A DNA stretch of 64,000 nt. Source: JAMXLO01 sp037201625 (GTDB taxonomy: Bacteria; Pseudomonadota; Alphaproteobacteria; Acetobacterales; Acetobacteraceae). Of the stretch, positions 26,450-35,902 are shown piece after piece. The notes beneath the pieces were generated by a model. The model was not told the DNA's origin and searched no databases. It saw only the letters and a list, made by a program, of their open reading frames with translations. The position numbers and the translations under genes are program-made. The number at the start of each line of letters is the position of its first letter. Position 1 is the stretch's first letter. Location of the stretch: NCBI GenBank assembly GCA_037201625.1, contig JBBCGR010000004.1, forward strand, positions 868,001 to 932,000, written 5' to 3'.

Positions 26450-28048
26450 ATGGCCGACCCCGTACCTGCGACCCAGGTCCTCCAGGCGCCGCCGCGCCGC
26501 CAGCCGCCGCGGCCGGCTCCCTGCACCATGGTCATCTTCGGCGCCGGCGGCGACCTGACCCGTCGCCTGCTGATCCCCGCGCTCTACAACCTGGCGCGCA
26601 CCGGGCTCATTCCCGAGCACTTCGCCATCGTGGGCGTCGACATCGCCGAGAAGTCGGTGGACGAGTGGCGCGACAGCCTGCGCGCCATGCTGCAGAGCTT
26701 CGTCGGCAATCCGGACAGCGAGAACCGGATCGACGCGATCGACGATGCCGTGTGGCATCGCCTGACCGACGGCATGTCCTATGTGCAGGGCGATTTCGGC
26801 GATCGCGACCTGTTCGAGAAGCTGCGCCTGCACCTGCACGACCTGTCGCGCGACCGGCAGACCGACGGCAATTGTCTGTTCTACCTCGCCGTCGCCGACC
26901 GCTTCTTCGGGCCGCTGGTCGAGATGCTCGGGCACGCCGGCCTGCTCGACGAAGCGCTGCGCGACAACCAGCCGCAGCGCTGGCGCCGCGTGGTGGTCGA
27001 GAAGCCGTTCGGCCACAGCCTCGACTCGGCACGCGAACTCAATGCGCGGCTGCGCCGCGTGCTGCGCGAGGAACAGATCTTCCGCATCGACCACTTCCTC
27101 GGCAAGGAGACGGTGCAGAACATCATGGCCTTCCGCTTCGCCAACGGCCTGTTCGAGCCGATCTGGAACCGCGACCGGATCGACCACGTGCAGATCACGG
27201 TGGCTGAGACCGTCGGCGTCGAGCATCGCGCGCGCTTCTACGAGGTGACCGGCGCGCTGCGCGACATGGTGCCGAACCATGTCTTCCAGTTGTTGGCGAT
27301 GATCGCGATGGAGCCGCCGGTCGGCTTCGACGCGCGCTCGGTGCGCGACCGCAAATCCGATGTGATCGCCTCGCTCTGCACTTTGCAGGAAGAGGATGCG
27401 GTGCGCGGCCAGTACGGTCCGGGCACCGAGCTGGACGCGCCGGCGCCTGGCTATCGCGGCGAACCCGGCGTTGCCGCCGACTCCAACGTCGAGACCTTCG
27501 TCGCGATGCGCCTGGCAATCGACAACTGGCGCTGGGCCGGGGTGCCGTTCTACCTGCGCACCGGCAAGCGCATGTCGCGCCGTTATACCGAGGTCGCCAT
27601 CCGCTTTAGGCACGCACCCTATGCACCGTTCGAGGACACGCATGTTGCGGAACTGCCGCCCAACTGGCTGGTGCTGCGCATCCAGCCGGACGAGGGCATC
27701 TCCTTGCAGTTCGAGGTGAAGCGGCCGGGACCGGTCGTCGATCTCGCAGCCGTGCGCATGGATTTCCGCTACCGCGACTGGTTCCCGCGCGAGCCGAATG
27801 TCGGCTACGAGACGCTGATCTATGACTGCATGATGGGCGACCAGACCCTGTTCCAGCGGGCCGACATGGTGGAGGCGACGTGGCGCGTCGTGCAGCCGGT
27901 GCTGGATGCGTGGGCCGCGAAGCCTCCGGCGCATTTCCCGAATTACGCGACCGGCGATGATGGCCCGCACGCCGCGGATGCGCTGTTGCAGCGCGACGGT
28001 CGTGCCTGGCGTCCGGTGGGCGGCGAGGGGCCGTTGACAGGAACCTGA
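26450..28048 (+). CDS. zwf: Glucose-6-phosphate 1-dehydrogenase
   Basis: First enzyme of the oxidative pentose phosphate and Entner-Doudoroff routes. 532 residues, ~40 more than the norm because of a Pro/Arg-rich N-terminus (residues 1-25). Visible: nucleotide loop FGAGGDLTRRLLIPALYNL, active-site peptide RIDHFLGKETVQN with the Lys and His, EKPFGHSL, and NPxxGxE-type C-terminal segments. Third in a close-packed string with paaAB, an unusual partner; normally zwf sits with pgl/edd/gnd. 3' end is convergent with an MFS gene. Confidence 0.97.
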   Translation: MADPVPATQVLQAPPRRQPPRPAPCTMVIFGAGGDLTRRLLIPALYNLARTGLIPEHFAIVGVDIAEKSVDEWRDSLRAMLQSFVGNPDSENRIDAIDDAVWHRLTDGMSYVQGDFGDRDLFEKLRLHLHDLSRDRQTDGNCLFYLAVADRFFGPLVEMLGHAGLLDEALRDNQPQRWRRVVVEKPFGHSLDSARELNARLRRVLREEQIFRIDHFLGKETVQNIMAFRFANGLFEPIWNRDRIDHVQITVAETVGVEHRARFYEVTGALRDMVPNHVFQLLAMIAMEPPVGFDARSVRDRKSDVIASLCTLQEEDAVRGQYGPGTELDAPAPGYRGEPGVAADSNVETFVAMRLAIDNWRWAGVPFYLRTGKRMSRRYTEVAIRFRHAPYAPFEDTHVAELPPNWLVLRIQPDEGISLQFEVKRPGPVVDLAAVRMDFRYRDWFPREPNVGYETLIYDCMMGDQTLFQRADMVEATWRVVQPVLDAWAAKPPAHFPNYATGDDGPHAADALLQRDGRAWRPVGGEGPLTGT

Positions 28049-28055
28049 GCGTCAC

Positions 28056-29297
28056 TCAGGCCGATCGCGCCTCTGCCGCGGCGCTGCGTGATTGCAGCAT
28101 GAGAAGTGGTCCGACCAGCACAAGCAACACCCCGAACACGGTCAGCGGCAGCGCGGTTGCGATGGCCGCGAGCAGACCTCCGAGCACCGAACTGAAGGAT
28201 TCCGCGCCGACCTGCAATGCCTGGTTGTTGCCCATCACGCGTCCCTGGCGCTCGGCCGACACCGCATTGGCCAGGATCGCCGGGCAGGCCGACAGCACCA
28301 GCGTTCCGTGCAATGTCGTCAGGCTGGCGGTGATGCCGAGCGACCAGAGTTCCGCGGGCAGCGTGATGGAGATCATCGCCAGGCCGGCGATCACCGTGGC
28401 GCCCACGGTCAGGCGGCTGAGGCCGAAATACCGCGAGAGCGGCGCCATCAGGGCGAAGCTCGCGGTCGCCGACACCACGGCAAGCGCCGCGTAGATCGCC
28501 GTCGTCTGGCCGGTCGTCGTGTGCCAGACGTCGACCATGTAGACCAGTATCATGCGGAAATATCCGAACAGGCCGATGTAGATCAGGACGTTGATCAGGT
28601 ACAGGCGCCGGATCGGACGATCGGTGAACACCGTCGCCAGGTTGGTCGCCGCGCCGAACAGGTCCATCGCCCGCCCGGTCTGCGGCGGATGGGTTTCGCG
28701 GAAGCTGCGCCACACCCACAGGAGCGTCGCGCCGAGCAGCGGGATCATCAGCCAGAACGGCGTGCTCCAGCCCAGCCACGCCGCAAGCTGGCCGCCGCCG
28801 ACCGGGGCTGCGATGAACGCGATGCTGCAGGCGGAGTAGATCCAGGCGAACAGCCTGGGCCGGTCCTCGGGCCGGGTCACATCGGCAACCGCACTCTGGG
28901 CGATGGTCACGTTCGATTCGGCCAGCCCGCTCAGCAGGCAGCCGCAGGCGAGCAGGATTTCACTGCGCAGTTCGACGCCGAGTGCGACGATGACATAGGC
29001 GCCGAGCGTGAGGAGCAGCGACACGGCCAGCACGGGCCGGCGTCCGAAGCGGTCCGACAATGCACCGATGATCGGCGAGCCGATGAACTGGCCCAGCGGA
29101 TAGACCGCGAGCAGCAGGCCGATCGCCATGGTTCGCCGCGCAAGGCCGGTTCCCGGCGGCAGGAACCCGTTGTCGCCCATCAGCATGGGCACGAACAGCG
29201 TGATCATCAGCGAGTAGCCGCAGAATGCGACGAACACCACGAGGTAGAGCGGCAACAGCGGCCGCAGATCTGGTCCGGCCGTCCGCTCCGTCCGCAT
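28056..29297 (-). CDS. MFS transporter (12-helix)
   Basis: 413 residues from ATG 29297 after GGGGGC; 14 further residues are in frame up to 29339. Motif A-type GALSDRFGRRPVLAVSL follows helix 2. Twelve hydrophobic segments, no long soluble domain. Related to tetracycline/multidrug-type DHA1 permeases; substrate unknown. Faces zwf tail-to-tail (7 bp apart) and is divergent from the ABC binding-protein gene. Confidence 0.9.
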   Translation of the reverse strand: MRTERTAGPDLRPLLPLYLVVFVAFCGYSLMITLFVPMLMGDNGFLPPGTGLARRTMAIGLLLAVYPLGQFIGSPIIGALSDRFGRRPVLAVSLLLTLGAYVIVALGVELRSEILLACGCLLSGLAESNVTIAQSAVADVTRPEDRPRLFAWIYSACSIAFIAAPVGGGQLAAWLGWSTPFWLMIPLLGATLLWVWRSFRETHPPQTGRAMDLFGAATNLATVFTDRPIRRLYLINVLIYIGLFGYFRMILVYMVDVWHTTTGQTTAIYAALAVVSATASFALMAPLSRYFGLSRLTVGATVIAGLAMISITLPAELWSLGITASLTTLHGTLVLSACPAILANAVSAERQGRVMGNNQALQVGAESFSSVLGGLLAAIATALPLTVFGVLLVLVGPLLMLQSRSAAAEARSA

Positions 29298-29386
29298 ATC
29301 GCCCCCGTTTCGTGCGCGATGCATGATGGCGCGCCGCACAATTCATCGCCATACTCCGGCGAAAGGGGGGCACATAAGGAGGGGTG

Positions 29387-30460
29387 ATGACGCGCAAAGC
29401 AATTTCGCGGCGGGGAATCTTGCGTGCGACGACGGGTGCGCTGGCGGCGCCATACGTCATTCCGGCGCTTGCCGCCGATACGCTGGTGGTGAACGGCTAC
29501 GGTGCGGAATTCCAGGAATTCATGATGCGCACCACGATCGAGCCGTTCGAGAAGAAGTTCGGCGTGAAGGTCACCTACGACAACACCGGCATGGCGTCGC
29601 AGAACTACGCGAAGATCCGTGCCTCGCGCGGGGCGCCCGGCTTCGACGTCGCCGCGGAACTGACGCCGGCCGAAGTCATCCTGGGGCAGAAGGAGAAACT
29701 GCTCGAGGAGATTACCGAGGCGCAGGTGCCCAACCTCAAATATGTCTGGGCCAAGAGCCGCACCATCATCCCGCCCTACGGCGTGGTGCACGGCTATCAG
29801 TACCTGTCGCTGCTGTGGAACAAGAACCGGCTGGAGCGCCCGGAATCCTGGGCCAATTACTGGCAGCCCGGTGCCGCGTATGGCGACAAGATCAAGGGCC
29901 ACCTGGTCGCGTTCGAGCCGGCCAACCTGCTGGCGGTCTACGCGCTGATCATGGCGGCCAAGCTGAAGGGCGGCGGCGTCGAGAATATGCAGCCGGCCTG
30001 GGACCTGCTGGCCGCACAGAAGCCGTGGATCGGCATGAGCCTGCTGGCCTCGGATGCGGCGGCGCCGTATTTCGAGAATGACCAGGTGTGGCTTGCACCG
30101 TTCTGGAGCGCGCGCGCCGGGTATTATGTCGGCCGCAACTATCCGGTCGCCTTCACCATCCCGAAGGAGGGCACGATCGGTCTGGCCAATTGCGCCTGCG
30201 TGCCGATCGGTGCGGCGAACAAGAAGCTCGCCTTCGAGTTCATCAACTTCCGCCTGGAGCCTGACATCCAGCGCGCCTTCCACCAGGCGTACCGCACCAG
30301 CCCAGGCCGCCCCGATCTCGGCGACTGGCCGCCCGAATACGCCGCCACGCAGATCACCACCGAGGCGAAACTGGCCAGCGTGGAATTCCCCGACAGCGCG
30401 TTCATCGGCAGCAAGCGCAGCGAGTGGACCCGCAAGTGGCAGGAGGTCATGAGCGGATGA
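29387..30460 (+). CDS. ABC importer solute-binding protein (polyamine/opine type)
   Basis: Periplasmic binding protein of the PotD/spermidine-putrescine class. 357 residues from ATG 29387 after AAGGAGGGG (GTG at 29384 also in frame). Twin-arginine-like signal SRRGILRATTGALAAPYVIPALA with cleavage after ALA. Conserved pieces: LVVNGYGAEFQEFM, IEPFEKKFGVKVTYDNTG, FVNFRLEPDIQRAF-like EFINFRLEPDIQRAFH near the end. First gene of a complete four-gene importer (binding protein, two permeases, ATPase). Ligand not certain; polyamines, opines or small carboxylates are candidates. Confidence 0.93.
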   Translation: MTRKAISRRGILRATTGALAAPYVIPALAADTLVVNGYGAEFQEFMMRTTIEPFEKKFGVKVTYDNTGMASQNYAKIRASRGAPGFDVAAELTPAEVILGQKEKLLEEITEAQVPNLKYVWAKSRTIIPPYGVVHGYQYLSLLWNKNRLERPESWANYWQPGAAYGDKIKGHLVAFEPANLLAVYALIMAAKLKGGGVENMQPAWDLLAAQKPWIGMSLLASDAAAPYFENDQVWLAPFWSARAGYYVGRNYPVAFTIPKEGTIGLANCACVPIGAANKKLAFEFINFRLEPDIQRAFHQAYRTSPGRPDLGDWPPEYAATQITTEAKLASVEFPDSAFIGSKRSEWTRKWQEVMSG

Positions 30461-30482
30461 CGACGGTCCGCCTGCGCCGGCC

Positions 30483-31331
30483 ATGACGGCGGGCCGGCGT
30501 CTCACGCCCTACCTGCTCATCGCCATCCCAGCCACCTTCCTGTTGGCCTTCTTCGTCATCCCATCGGTCGTGCTGCTATCGATGAGCGTCGTGGAGACCG
30601 AGGACACCATCCCGACGGGCAACCTCACGCTCGACAATTACGGGCTGTTGCTGTCGACGCGGCTGTACCTCAACGCGATCAAGCGCAGCTTCATCGTGGG
30701 CGTCGCGTCGGGTGCGATCGTGGTGCTGCTGGCGTACCCGTTGGCGTATTTCCTGGTGCGCACCACCAGCCGCTGGAAGAACCTGCTGATCGCGCTGTCG
30801 CTGGCGCCGCTGCTGGCCAGCGTCATCGTGCGCACCTATGGCTGGTGGGTGGTGCTGAACCGCGAGGGCGCGATCAACGTGGCGCTGCGCTCATTGGGGA
30901 TCATCGACCAGCCGCTGGTGATGCTGCCGTCCACGCTCGCCATCATCATCGGCCTGGCACATGCACTGCTGCCGTACGGCGTGCTGACCATCATGGCATC
31001 GTTGAACGGCCTCAATCCCAGCCTGGAACGCGCCGCCATGAGCCTCGGCGCCGGCCGACTGCGCACCTTCCTCGCGGTGACGCTGCCGCTGTCGGCACCC
31101 GGCATCGCCGGCGGCTTCCTGCTGACCTTCGCCATTGCCATGAGCGCCTATGCCACGCCCGCCATCCTGGGCGGTCCGGCCACCGAGGTGATGGCGACGA
31201 TGATCCGCCGCTTCATGCTGGAATTGCTGGAGTGGTCGCTTGGCTCGGCCATGGGCGCAATCCTGCTGGCAAGCTGCATGGCGCTGCTGCTGCTCACCAG
31301 CGCACTCGGCAACCGGCGGTCCGCGTCGTGA
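30483..31331 (+). CDS. ABC importer permease 1 (PotB type)
   Basis: Inner-membrane permease, 282 residues, six predicted helices. The EAA cytoplasmic loop is visible as NPSLERAAMSLGAGRLRTFLAVTLPLSAPG. Stop TGA overlaps the start of the second permease by one base (TGATG). Confidence 0.95.
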   Translation: MTAGRRLTPYLLIAIPATFLLAFFVIPSVVLLSMSVVETEDTIPTGNLTLDNYGLLLSTRLYLNAIKRSFIVGVASGAIVVLLAYPLAYFLVRTTSRWKNLLIALSLAPLLASVIVRTYGWWVVLNREGAINVALRSLGIIDQPLVMLPSTLAIIIGLAHALLPYGVLTIMASLNGLNPSLERAAMSLGAGRLRTFLAVTLPLSAPGIAGGFLLTFAIAMSAYATPAILGGPATEVMATMIRRFMLELLEWSLGSAMGAILLASCMALLLLTSALGNRRSAS

Positions 31332-32140
31332 TGCGCACGATGCCCTGGCTGTCGCTGAAGATGGTGGTGGCCGCCGTCTACGTGTTCATGCTGGGACCGA
31401 TCCTGATCACCGCCTCGGTCGCGTTCAACGCCACCGAGCGGTCGTATTTCCCGCCGCGCGGCTTCTCGCTGCAATGGTGGGAGGCGGCGTTCGGTCCGCA
31501 ATGGATGCAGCCGCTGGTGTTCAGCCTGCAGCTTGCCTCGCTCACCGCGGTGATCTCGGCCGCCGCCGGCATCCCCCTGGCATTTGCTTTCCAGCGATAC
31601 GAATTTCCCGGCAAGGCCATCGTGCGTGCCATCACGCTCGGACCGCTGATCCTGCCCACGCTGGTGACCGGCATTGCGCTGCTGCAATTCCTGTCGCTGA
31701 TCGGGCTGGGGCGCTGGATGGGATTCTGGGCGCTGCTGATCGGCCATGTGGTGATCTGCCTGCCGTTCTCGGTGCGCACCATCGCCGTCAGCCTGCAGGC
31801 GATGCCAGGCAACCTGGAGCCTGCCGCGGCCAGCCTCGGCGCCACGCCGTTCGCCGTGCTGCGCCACGTCACGTTGCCGCTGATCGCGCCGGGCACGATG
31901 GCCGGCATGATCTTCGCCTTCGTGCACAGCTTCGATGATGTGAACCTGTCGCTGTTCATCGCGCGGCCGGGCGAACGGCCGCTGACCGTGGCGATCCTGG
32001 GCTTCCTCGATTTCGGCTTCGCACCGACGCTCGCGGCGGTGTCGATCCTGTCGATGCTGATCCCACTGGCGCTGGTGGCGCTGTTCGGCCGCCTGGTGGG
32101 CATCGGCGACTTCCTCTACCAGGAAACCGGGCATGGCTGA
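31331..32140 (+). CDS. ABC importer permease 2 (PotC type)
   Basis: 269 residues from ATG 31331. Six helices; EAA loop NLEPAAASLGATPFAVLRHVTLPLIAPG. Pairs with the preceding permease. Its last 8 bases overlap the ATPase gene. Confidence 0.95.
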   Translation: MRTMPWLSLKMVVAAVYVFMLGPILITASVAFNATERSYFPPRGFSLQWWEAAFGPQWMQPLVFSLQLASLTAVISAAAGIPLAFAFQRYEFPGKAIVRAITLGPLILPTLVTGIALLQFLSLIGLGRWMGFWALLIGHVVICLPFSVRTIAVSLQAMPGNLEPAAASLGATPFAVLRHVTLPLIAPGTMAGMIFAFVHSFDDVNLSLFIARPGERPLTVAILGFLDFGFAPTLAAVSILSMLIPLALVALFGRLVGIGDFLYQETGHG

Positions 32141-33167
32141 GCCAGCGTTGCAACTCGTGTCGCTTACCAAGCGGTTCGGCGCCGCCACCGTGGTTGACGC
32201 GATCGACCTGGCGGTGGCGCCCGGCGAGTTCGTCACGCTGCTCGGGCCGAGCGGCTGCGGTAAGACCACGACACTGAACATGGTGGCGGGATTCCTGGCA
32301 CCGGATGGCGGCGCGATCCGGCTGCAGGGCAAGCCGGTGGAGAGCCTGCCGCCGTTCCGGCGTGACCTGGGGCTGGTGTTCCAGGACTACGCACTGTTTC
32401 CCCACATGTCGGTGGCCGAGAATGTCGGCTTCGGGCTGCGCATGCGCCGCGTGCCGCGCGCCGAGATCGCCCGCCGCGTGAGCGACGCGCTGGCCCTGGT
32501 GCAGTTGGTTGGCCTGGGGGAGCGGCGGCCGCTGCAATTGTCCGGCGGGCAGCGGCAGCGCGTGGCGCTGGCCCGCGCGCTGGTGATCCAGCCGGCGATG
32601 CTGCTGCTGGACGAGCCGCTGTCCAACCTGGATCTGAAGCTGCGTGAGGAGATGCGGGTCGAGATCTCGATGCTGCAGCGGCGCCTGGGCATCGCAACGA
32701 TCTTCGTGACGCACGACCAGGGCGAGGCGCTGACGATGTCCGACCGCATCGCGGTGATGCGCGCCGGCCGCATCGAGCAGATCGGCACGCCGAGCGAGAT
32801 CTATGAGCGGCCCGCGACACGGTTCGTCGCCGGCTTCATCGGCACCGCGAACCTGATCGAGGCCGCCGACGGCGCGGCGGTGATCCGGCCGGAGCGGCTG
32901 CACCTCGCGTCGCAGGCGCCCTCGGGCGTGCGGTCATGGCAGGTGCAGATCGAGCACGTCGCCTATATCGGACCGCGGCTCGAGTTGCGGCTGCGAGCCG
33001 CCGATGGCACGCGGCTGATGGCGGAACTGGTGAACGACGGCACCGCGCATTGGTCGGCCGGTGATGCCGCGGTCGCCTGGTGCCGCGGCGAGGACGCCTG
33101 GGTGATACCGGACGGGCCGGCGCCGCGCGAGGCGGTGAAGGAACTGCAGGTCACGTCGAGCGCCTGA
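32133..33167 (+). CDS. ABC importer ATPase (PotA type)
   Basis: 344-residue ATP-binding subunit of the same importer. Walker A GPSGCGKTTTLN, Q-loop LVFQDYALFPHMSV, signature LSGGQRQRVALARAL, Walker B LLLDEPLSNLD, H-loop VTHDQGEALT, then a C-terminal TOBE-like regulatory domain (about 240-344). 8-bp overlap with permease 2; the 3' end runs 17 bp into the convergent binding-protein gene. Confidence 0.97.
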   Translation: MAEPALQLVSLTKRFGAATVVDAIDLAVAPGEFVTLLGPSGCGKTTTLNMVAGFLAPDGGAIRLQGKPVESLPPFRRDLGLVFQDYALFPHMSVAENVGFGLRMRRVPRAEIARRVSDALALVQLVGLGERRPLQLSGGQRQRVALARALVIQPAMLLLDEPLSNLDLKLREEMRVEISMLQRRLGIATIFVTHDQGEALTMSDRIAVMRAGRIEQIGTPSEIYERPATRFVAGFIGTANLIEAADGAAVIRPERLHLASQAPSGVRSWQVQIEHVAYIGPRLELRLRAADGTRLMAELVNDGTAHWSAGDAAVAWCRGEDAWVIPDGPAPREAVKELQVTSSA

Positions 33168-34728
33168 CATTCCAGAACACCGCGAAGCCCGGCAGCAGGC
33201 CGGTGATGTCGGTGCGATGCGCGGTCGGCTGCATCCATTGCCCGGTCTGGATCATCGGCACGTCGACGAACCATTGGCGCTGCATGTCGCTCGCGATCTG
33301 CTTCTCGGTCGCATGGTCGCCCGCGTCGATCCAGGCGGCCCGCAGCGCCTCCAGCTTTTCCGAGACCGGCCAGCCGAACCAGGCTTTCTCGCCGTTGGTG
33401 CGGAAGGCATGCCCGGCAGGGTTGATGAGGTCGATGCCGCCGGTGTTGGCCGGCGCGATGTTCCAGCCGCCCTGGGCGACCGGCCCCTTGTTCTCACGGC
33501 GCTGGCCCATCGCGCCCCAGTCGAGCGCCTGGAAGTCGGCGTTGAAGCCGGCGTCGCGCAGCATGCCGAACGTCACCTCCGCCATCGCGCGGCGGAACGG
33601 CACGTCGGTGGCGCCGATCAGCACTACCTTCTCGCCGGCATAGCCCGACTCCTTCACCATCTGGCGGATCTTCGCCGGATCGCGCGGTGCGTTGTACACC
33701 TCCATGCCCACCTCAGTGGCCAGCGCCGATCCCGGCGTGAACAGGCCGACGCCGCCGCGCCCCATGGCAGGATCGTCGCCAACGATGGAATGCACGTAGT
33801 CGTCCTGCTTCACCGCCGCCTGGACCGCGCGGCGGACAGCGGGATTGTCGAACGGCGGCTGGCGATGGTTCAGCCGCAGATGGCCGATCATGCCGGTGGG
33901 TTCCTTGATCTCCACCGCGATCCGGCCGTTCTTGCTGAGCATCGGCAGCAGATCCACCGACGCCCACTCCCACCAGTCGACCTCGCCGGTCTGCAGCGCG
34001 CCGGCCGCGGTGGCTTCATCCGGAATGACCACCCACTCCACCCGGTCGAAATGCGCGACCTTCGGGCCGGCAATCCACCCCGGCGTGCCCGAGGCCCGCG
34101 GCACATAGTCCGGATTGCGGTCATACACAGCGCGCGCGCCCACCACGCGTTCGTCGCGGTTCCAACGATACGGACCGGAGCCGACCATCTCCGGCACCTG
34201 GCGCGATATCTCGGTGTTCGCCAACCGCTCGGGCATCATCACCGGCACCGGTGTGGATGATTTGCCCAAGGCCACGTCGAGCAACGGGAACGGCTTCTTC
34301 AGGCGGAACACCAGCGTGCGGTCGTCCCGCGTGCTCAGTTCGTCGGTATAGGCCTGCAGCGCCGTCCCCAGCGCGTCGCGCTGCCACCAGCGCTTGATCG
34401 ACGCCACGCAGTCGCGCGCGAGCACCTTCTCACCATCGTGGAACTTCAGGCCGTCGCGCAGCGTGATGGTCCAGCGCCGGCCGTCATCCTCGATCACATG
34501 GCCTTCGGCCATCTGCGGCGTCGTCTTGTAGTCCGCGCCGAAGCCATACAGCGTGTCGAAGATCAGCAGCCCGTGGTTGCGCGTGACGTAGGTCGTGGAG
34601 ACGTGCGGATCCAGCACGGTCACATCCGACTGCGGCACGAAGCGCAGCGTCGTGGCGCGCTGTCCGCGGGCAATCGACGGCAGGCTCAGCGCAGCGGCCG
34701 AGGCGGCCAGGAACGTTCTCCGGCGCAT
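33151..34728 (-). CDS. Peptide/opine-type ABC binding protein (SBP_bac_5), orphan
   Basis: 525-residue periplasmic binding protein of the DppA/OppA class. Signal RRRTFLAASAAALSLPSIARGQR is Tat-like (RRRTF) with cleavage near 23. Family sequence: LRFVPQSDVTVLDPHVSTTY, W-x-I-T-L-R-D-G-L-K-F-H-D-G-E-K, GSGPYRWNRDERV, DSVGRGGVGL-like region. No Dpp-type permease or ATPase genes are adjacent; the neighbouring importer is of another class and reads toward it. Convergent overlap of 17 bp. Confidence 0.94.
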   Translation of the reverse strand: MRRRTFLAASAAALSLPSIARGQRATTLRFVPQSDVTVLDPHVSTTYVTRNHGLLIFDTLYGFGADYKTTPQMAEGHVIEDDGRRWTITLRDGLKFHDGEKVLARDCVASIKRWWQRDALGTALQAYTDELSTRDDRTLVFRLKKPFPLLDVALGKSSTPVPVMMPERLANTEISRQVPEMVGSGPYRWNRDERVVGARAVYDRNPDYVPRASGTPGWIAGPKVAHFDRVEWVVIPDEATAAGALQTGEVDWWEWASVDLLPMLSKNGRIAVEIKEPTGMIGHLRLNHRQPPFDNPAVRRAVQAAVKQDDYVHSIVGDDPAMGRGGVGLFTPGSALATEVGMEVYNAPRDPAKIRQMVKESGYAGEKVVLIGATDVPFRRAMAEVTFGMLRDAGFNADFQALDWGAMGQRRENKGPVAQGGWNIAPANTGGIDLINPAGHAFRTNGEKAWFGWPVSEKLEALRAAWIDAGDHATEKQIASDMQRQWFVDVPMIQTGQWMQPTAHRTDITGLLPGFAVFWNVRRST

Positions 34729-34800
34729 GGAAGTTTCCCCCTTTTACTTATTGTGGATGCTTGGTCATCCACCCTTCCAGCCTGGTCGGCGGAAGGGATT

Positions 34801-35658
34801 TCAGACTGGCACGTCGCCCTCCAGCGTGGTGCGATGCATCAGTCGCGTGTAGCGGCTCTCGTCGAATGGCGTCGCGCAATGCAGCATGCAGCGATTGTCC
34901 CACAGCACGGCGTCGTGCACCCGCCACTGGTGGCGATAGACGAAGCGCTCGCTGGCGGCATAGGCGAACAACTGCTCGACCAGTGCGCGGCCTTCGTCGG
35001 GATCCATGTCCTCGATGTCGCGTGTCCACCGGCCGATATACAGCGACTTGCGCCCGGTGCGCGGGTGCGTGCGCACCAGCGGGTGGAACACGTCGGGCCG
35101 GTCGCGCTTCTGCTGCTCGGTCAGCGCCGGCTCGTGCGGATAGTGCACATGGTGCATGTCGACGCGGGAGAAGCGTCCGCGACGACCGGCGATCAGCCGT
35201 TTGGTCTCGTCAGGCAGTTCGTCATAGGCAGCGTACATGTCGGCGAACATCGTGTCGCCGCCCTCGGGCGGAATGACGTGCGCATAGAGGAAGGACCCGG
35301 CATTTGGGATGCGCTTGTCCTCGCCGTCGCTGTGCCAGCCCATGCCGGCGCGGCGGATGCCGAGCGGCTTGCCGCCCTCCTCGAGGTTGGTCAGCACCAT
35401 CACCTCGGGGTGCTCCGGATGGTTGTAGTGCAGCGGCGTCATGATGTGCAGCGAACCGAAGCGCCGGGTCAGCGCGATATGCTGCTCGGGCGTCATTATC
35501 AGGTCGCGGAACACCAGGAAATTGGCATCGAACCAGGCCTGCTCGATGCGGTGGAACTCTTCGTCCGGCAGGGGATCGGTCAGGTCGAGACCGATGATCT
35601 CGGCGCCGAACCGGCCTTGGATGGGGCGGATCTCAACAGCGGTCGTGGCTTCGCTCAT
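34801..35658 (-). CDS. TauD/TfdA-family dioxygenase (2)
   Basis: Fe(II)/2-oxoglutarate dioxygenase of 285 residues, start ATG 35658 after GGAACGAG. Iron ligands H109-x-D111 (MGWHSDGED) and distal His near 260 (NRCMLHCATP), with the following Arg-rich SRYTRLMHRTTLEGD for 2-oxoglutarate. Distinct from the other TauD-like gene of the window (low similarity outside the motifs). It lies between an orphan peptide-type binding protein and, beyond dut, a NitT/TauT-type ABC transporter; a sulfonate or similar substrate is possible but unproven. Confidence 0.93.
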   Translation of the reverse strand: MSEATTAVEIRPIQGRFGAEIIGLDLTDPLPDEEFHRIEQAWFDANFLVFRDLIMTPEQHIALTRRFGSLHIMTPLHYNHPEHPEVMVLTNLEEGGKPLGIRRAGMGWHSDGEDKRIPNAGSFLYAHVIPPEGGDTMFADMYAAYDELPDETKRLIAGRRGRFSRVDMHHVHYPHEPALTEQQKRDRPDVFHPLVRTHPRTGRKSLYIGRWTRDIEDMDPDEGRALVEQLFAYAASERFVYRHQWRVHDAVLWDNRCMLHCATPFDESRYTRLMHRTTLEGDVPV

Positions 35659-35719
35659 CGTCTCGTTCCTTGTCGCCAGCAAGCCTACGCCGCGTCGCGC
35701 CCGACGCCAAATCACCTGA

Positions 35720-35860
35720 CCCCGCCACGCGCTTCGCGACGCGCACCAGCATCTCCCGCAGCCAGACCTGGCGTCGCTGATGGAGACCATCTGCGACAGC
35801 CGGCAGGACTGGGTGGAGCCCGGCTGGGGGCTGCGGCGCTTCGCGCGGATGCCGGAGTAG
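35720..35860 (+). pseudogene. Possible remnant of a C-terminal coding region
   Basis: 47-codon stop-to-stop frame lying wholly in the gap between the dioxygenase and dut: after TGA at 35717 it reads PRHALRDAHQHLPQPDLASL, then METICDSRQDWVEPGWGLRR and FARMPE-stop. The residue pattern is protein-like but no start and no family was recognised. It may be the tail of a decayed gene or chance in G+C-rich DNA. Confidence 0.3.
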
Positions 35861-35902
35861 CGGCGGTTGCCCGTCGTGGCCGGCCGGCGGCAAGATGGCG
35901 CC

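Noticed and set aside
26111..27970. 619-codon minus-strand frame across paaB and zwf
   Set aside because: Antisense shadow of conserved enzymes; no family features.
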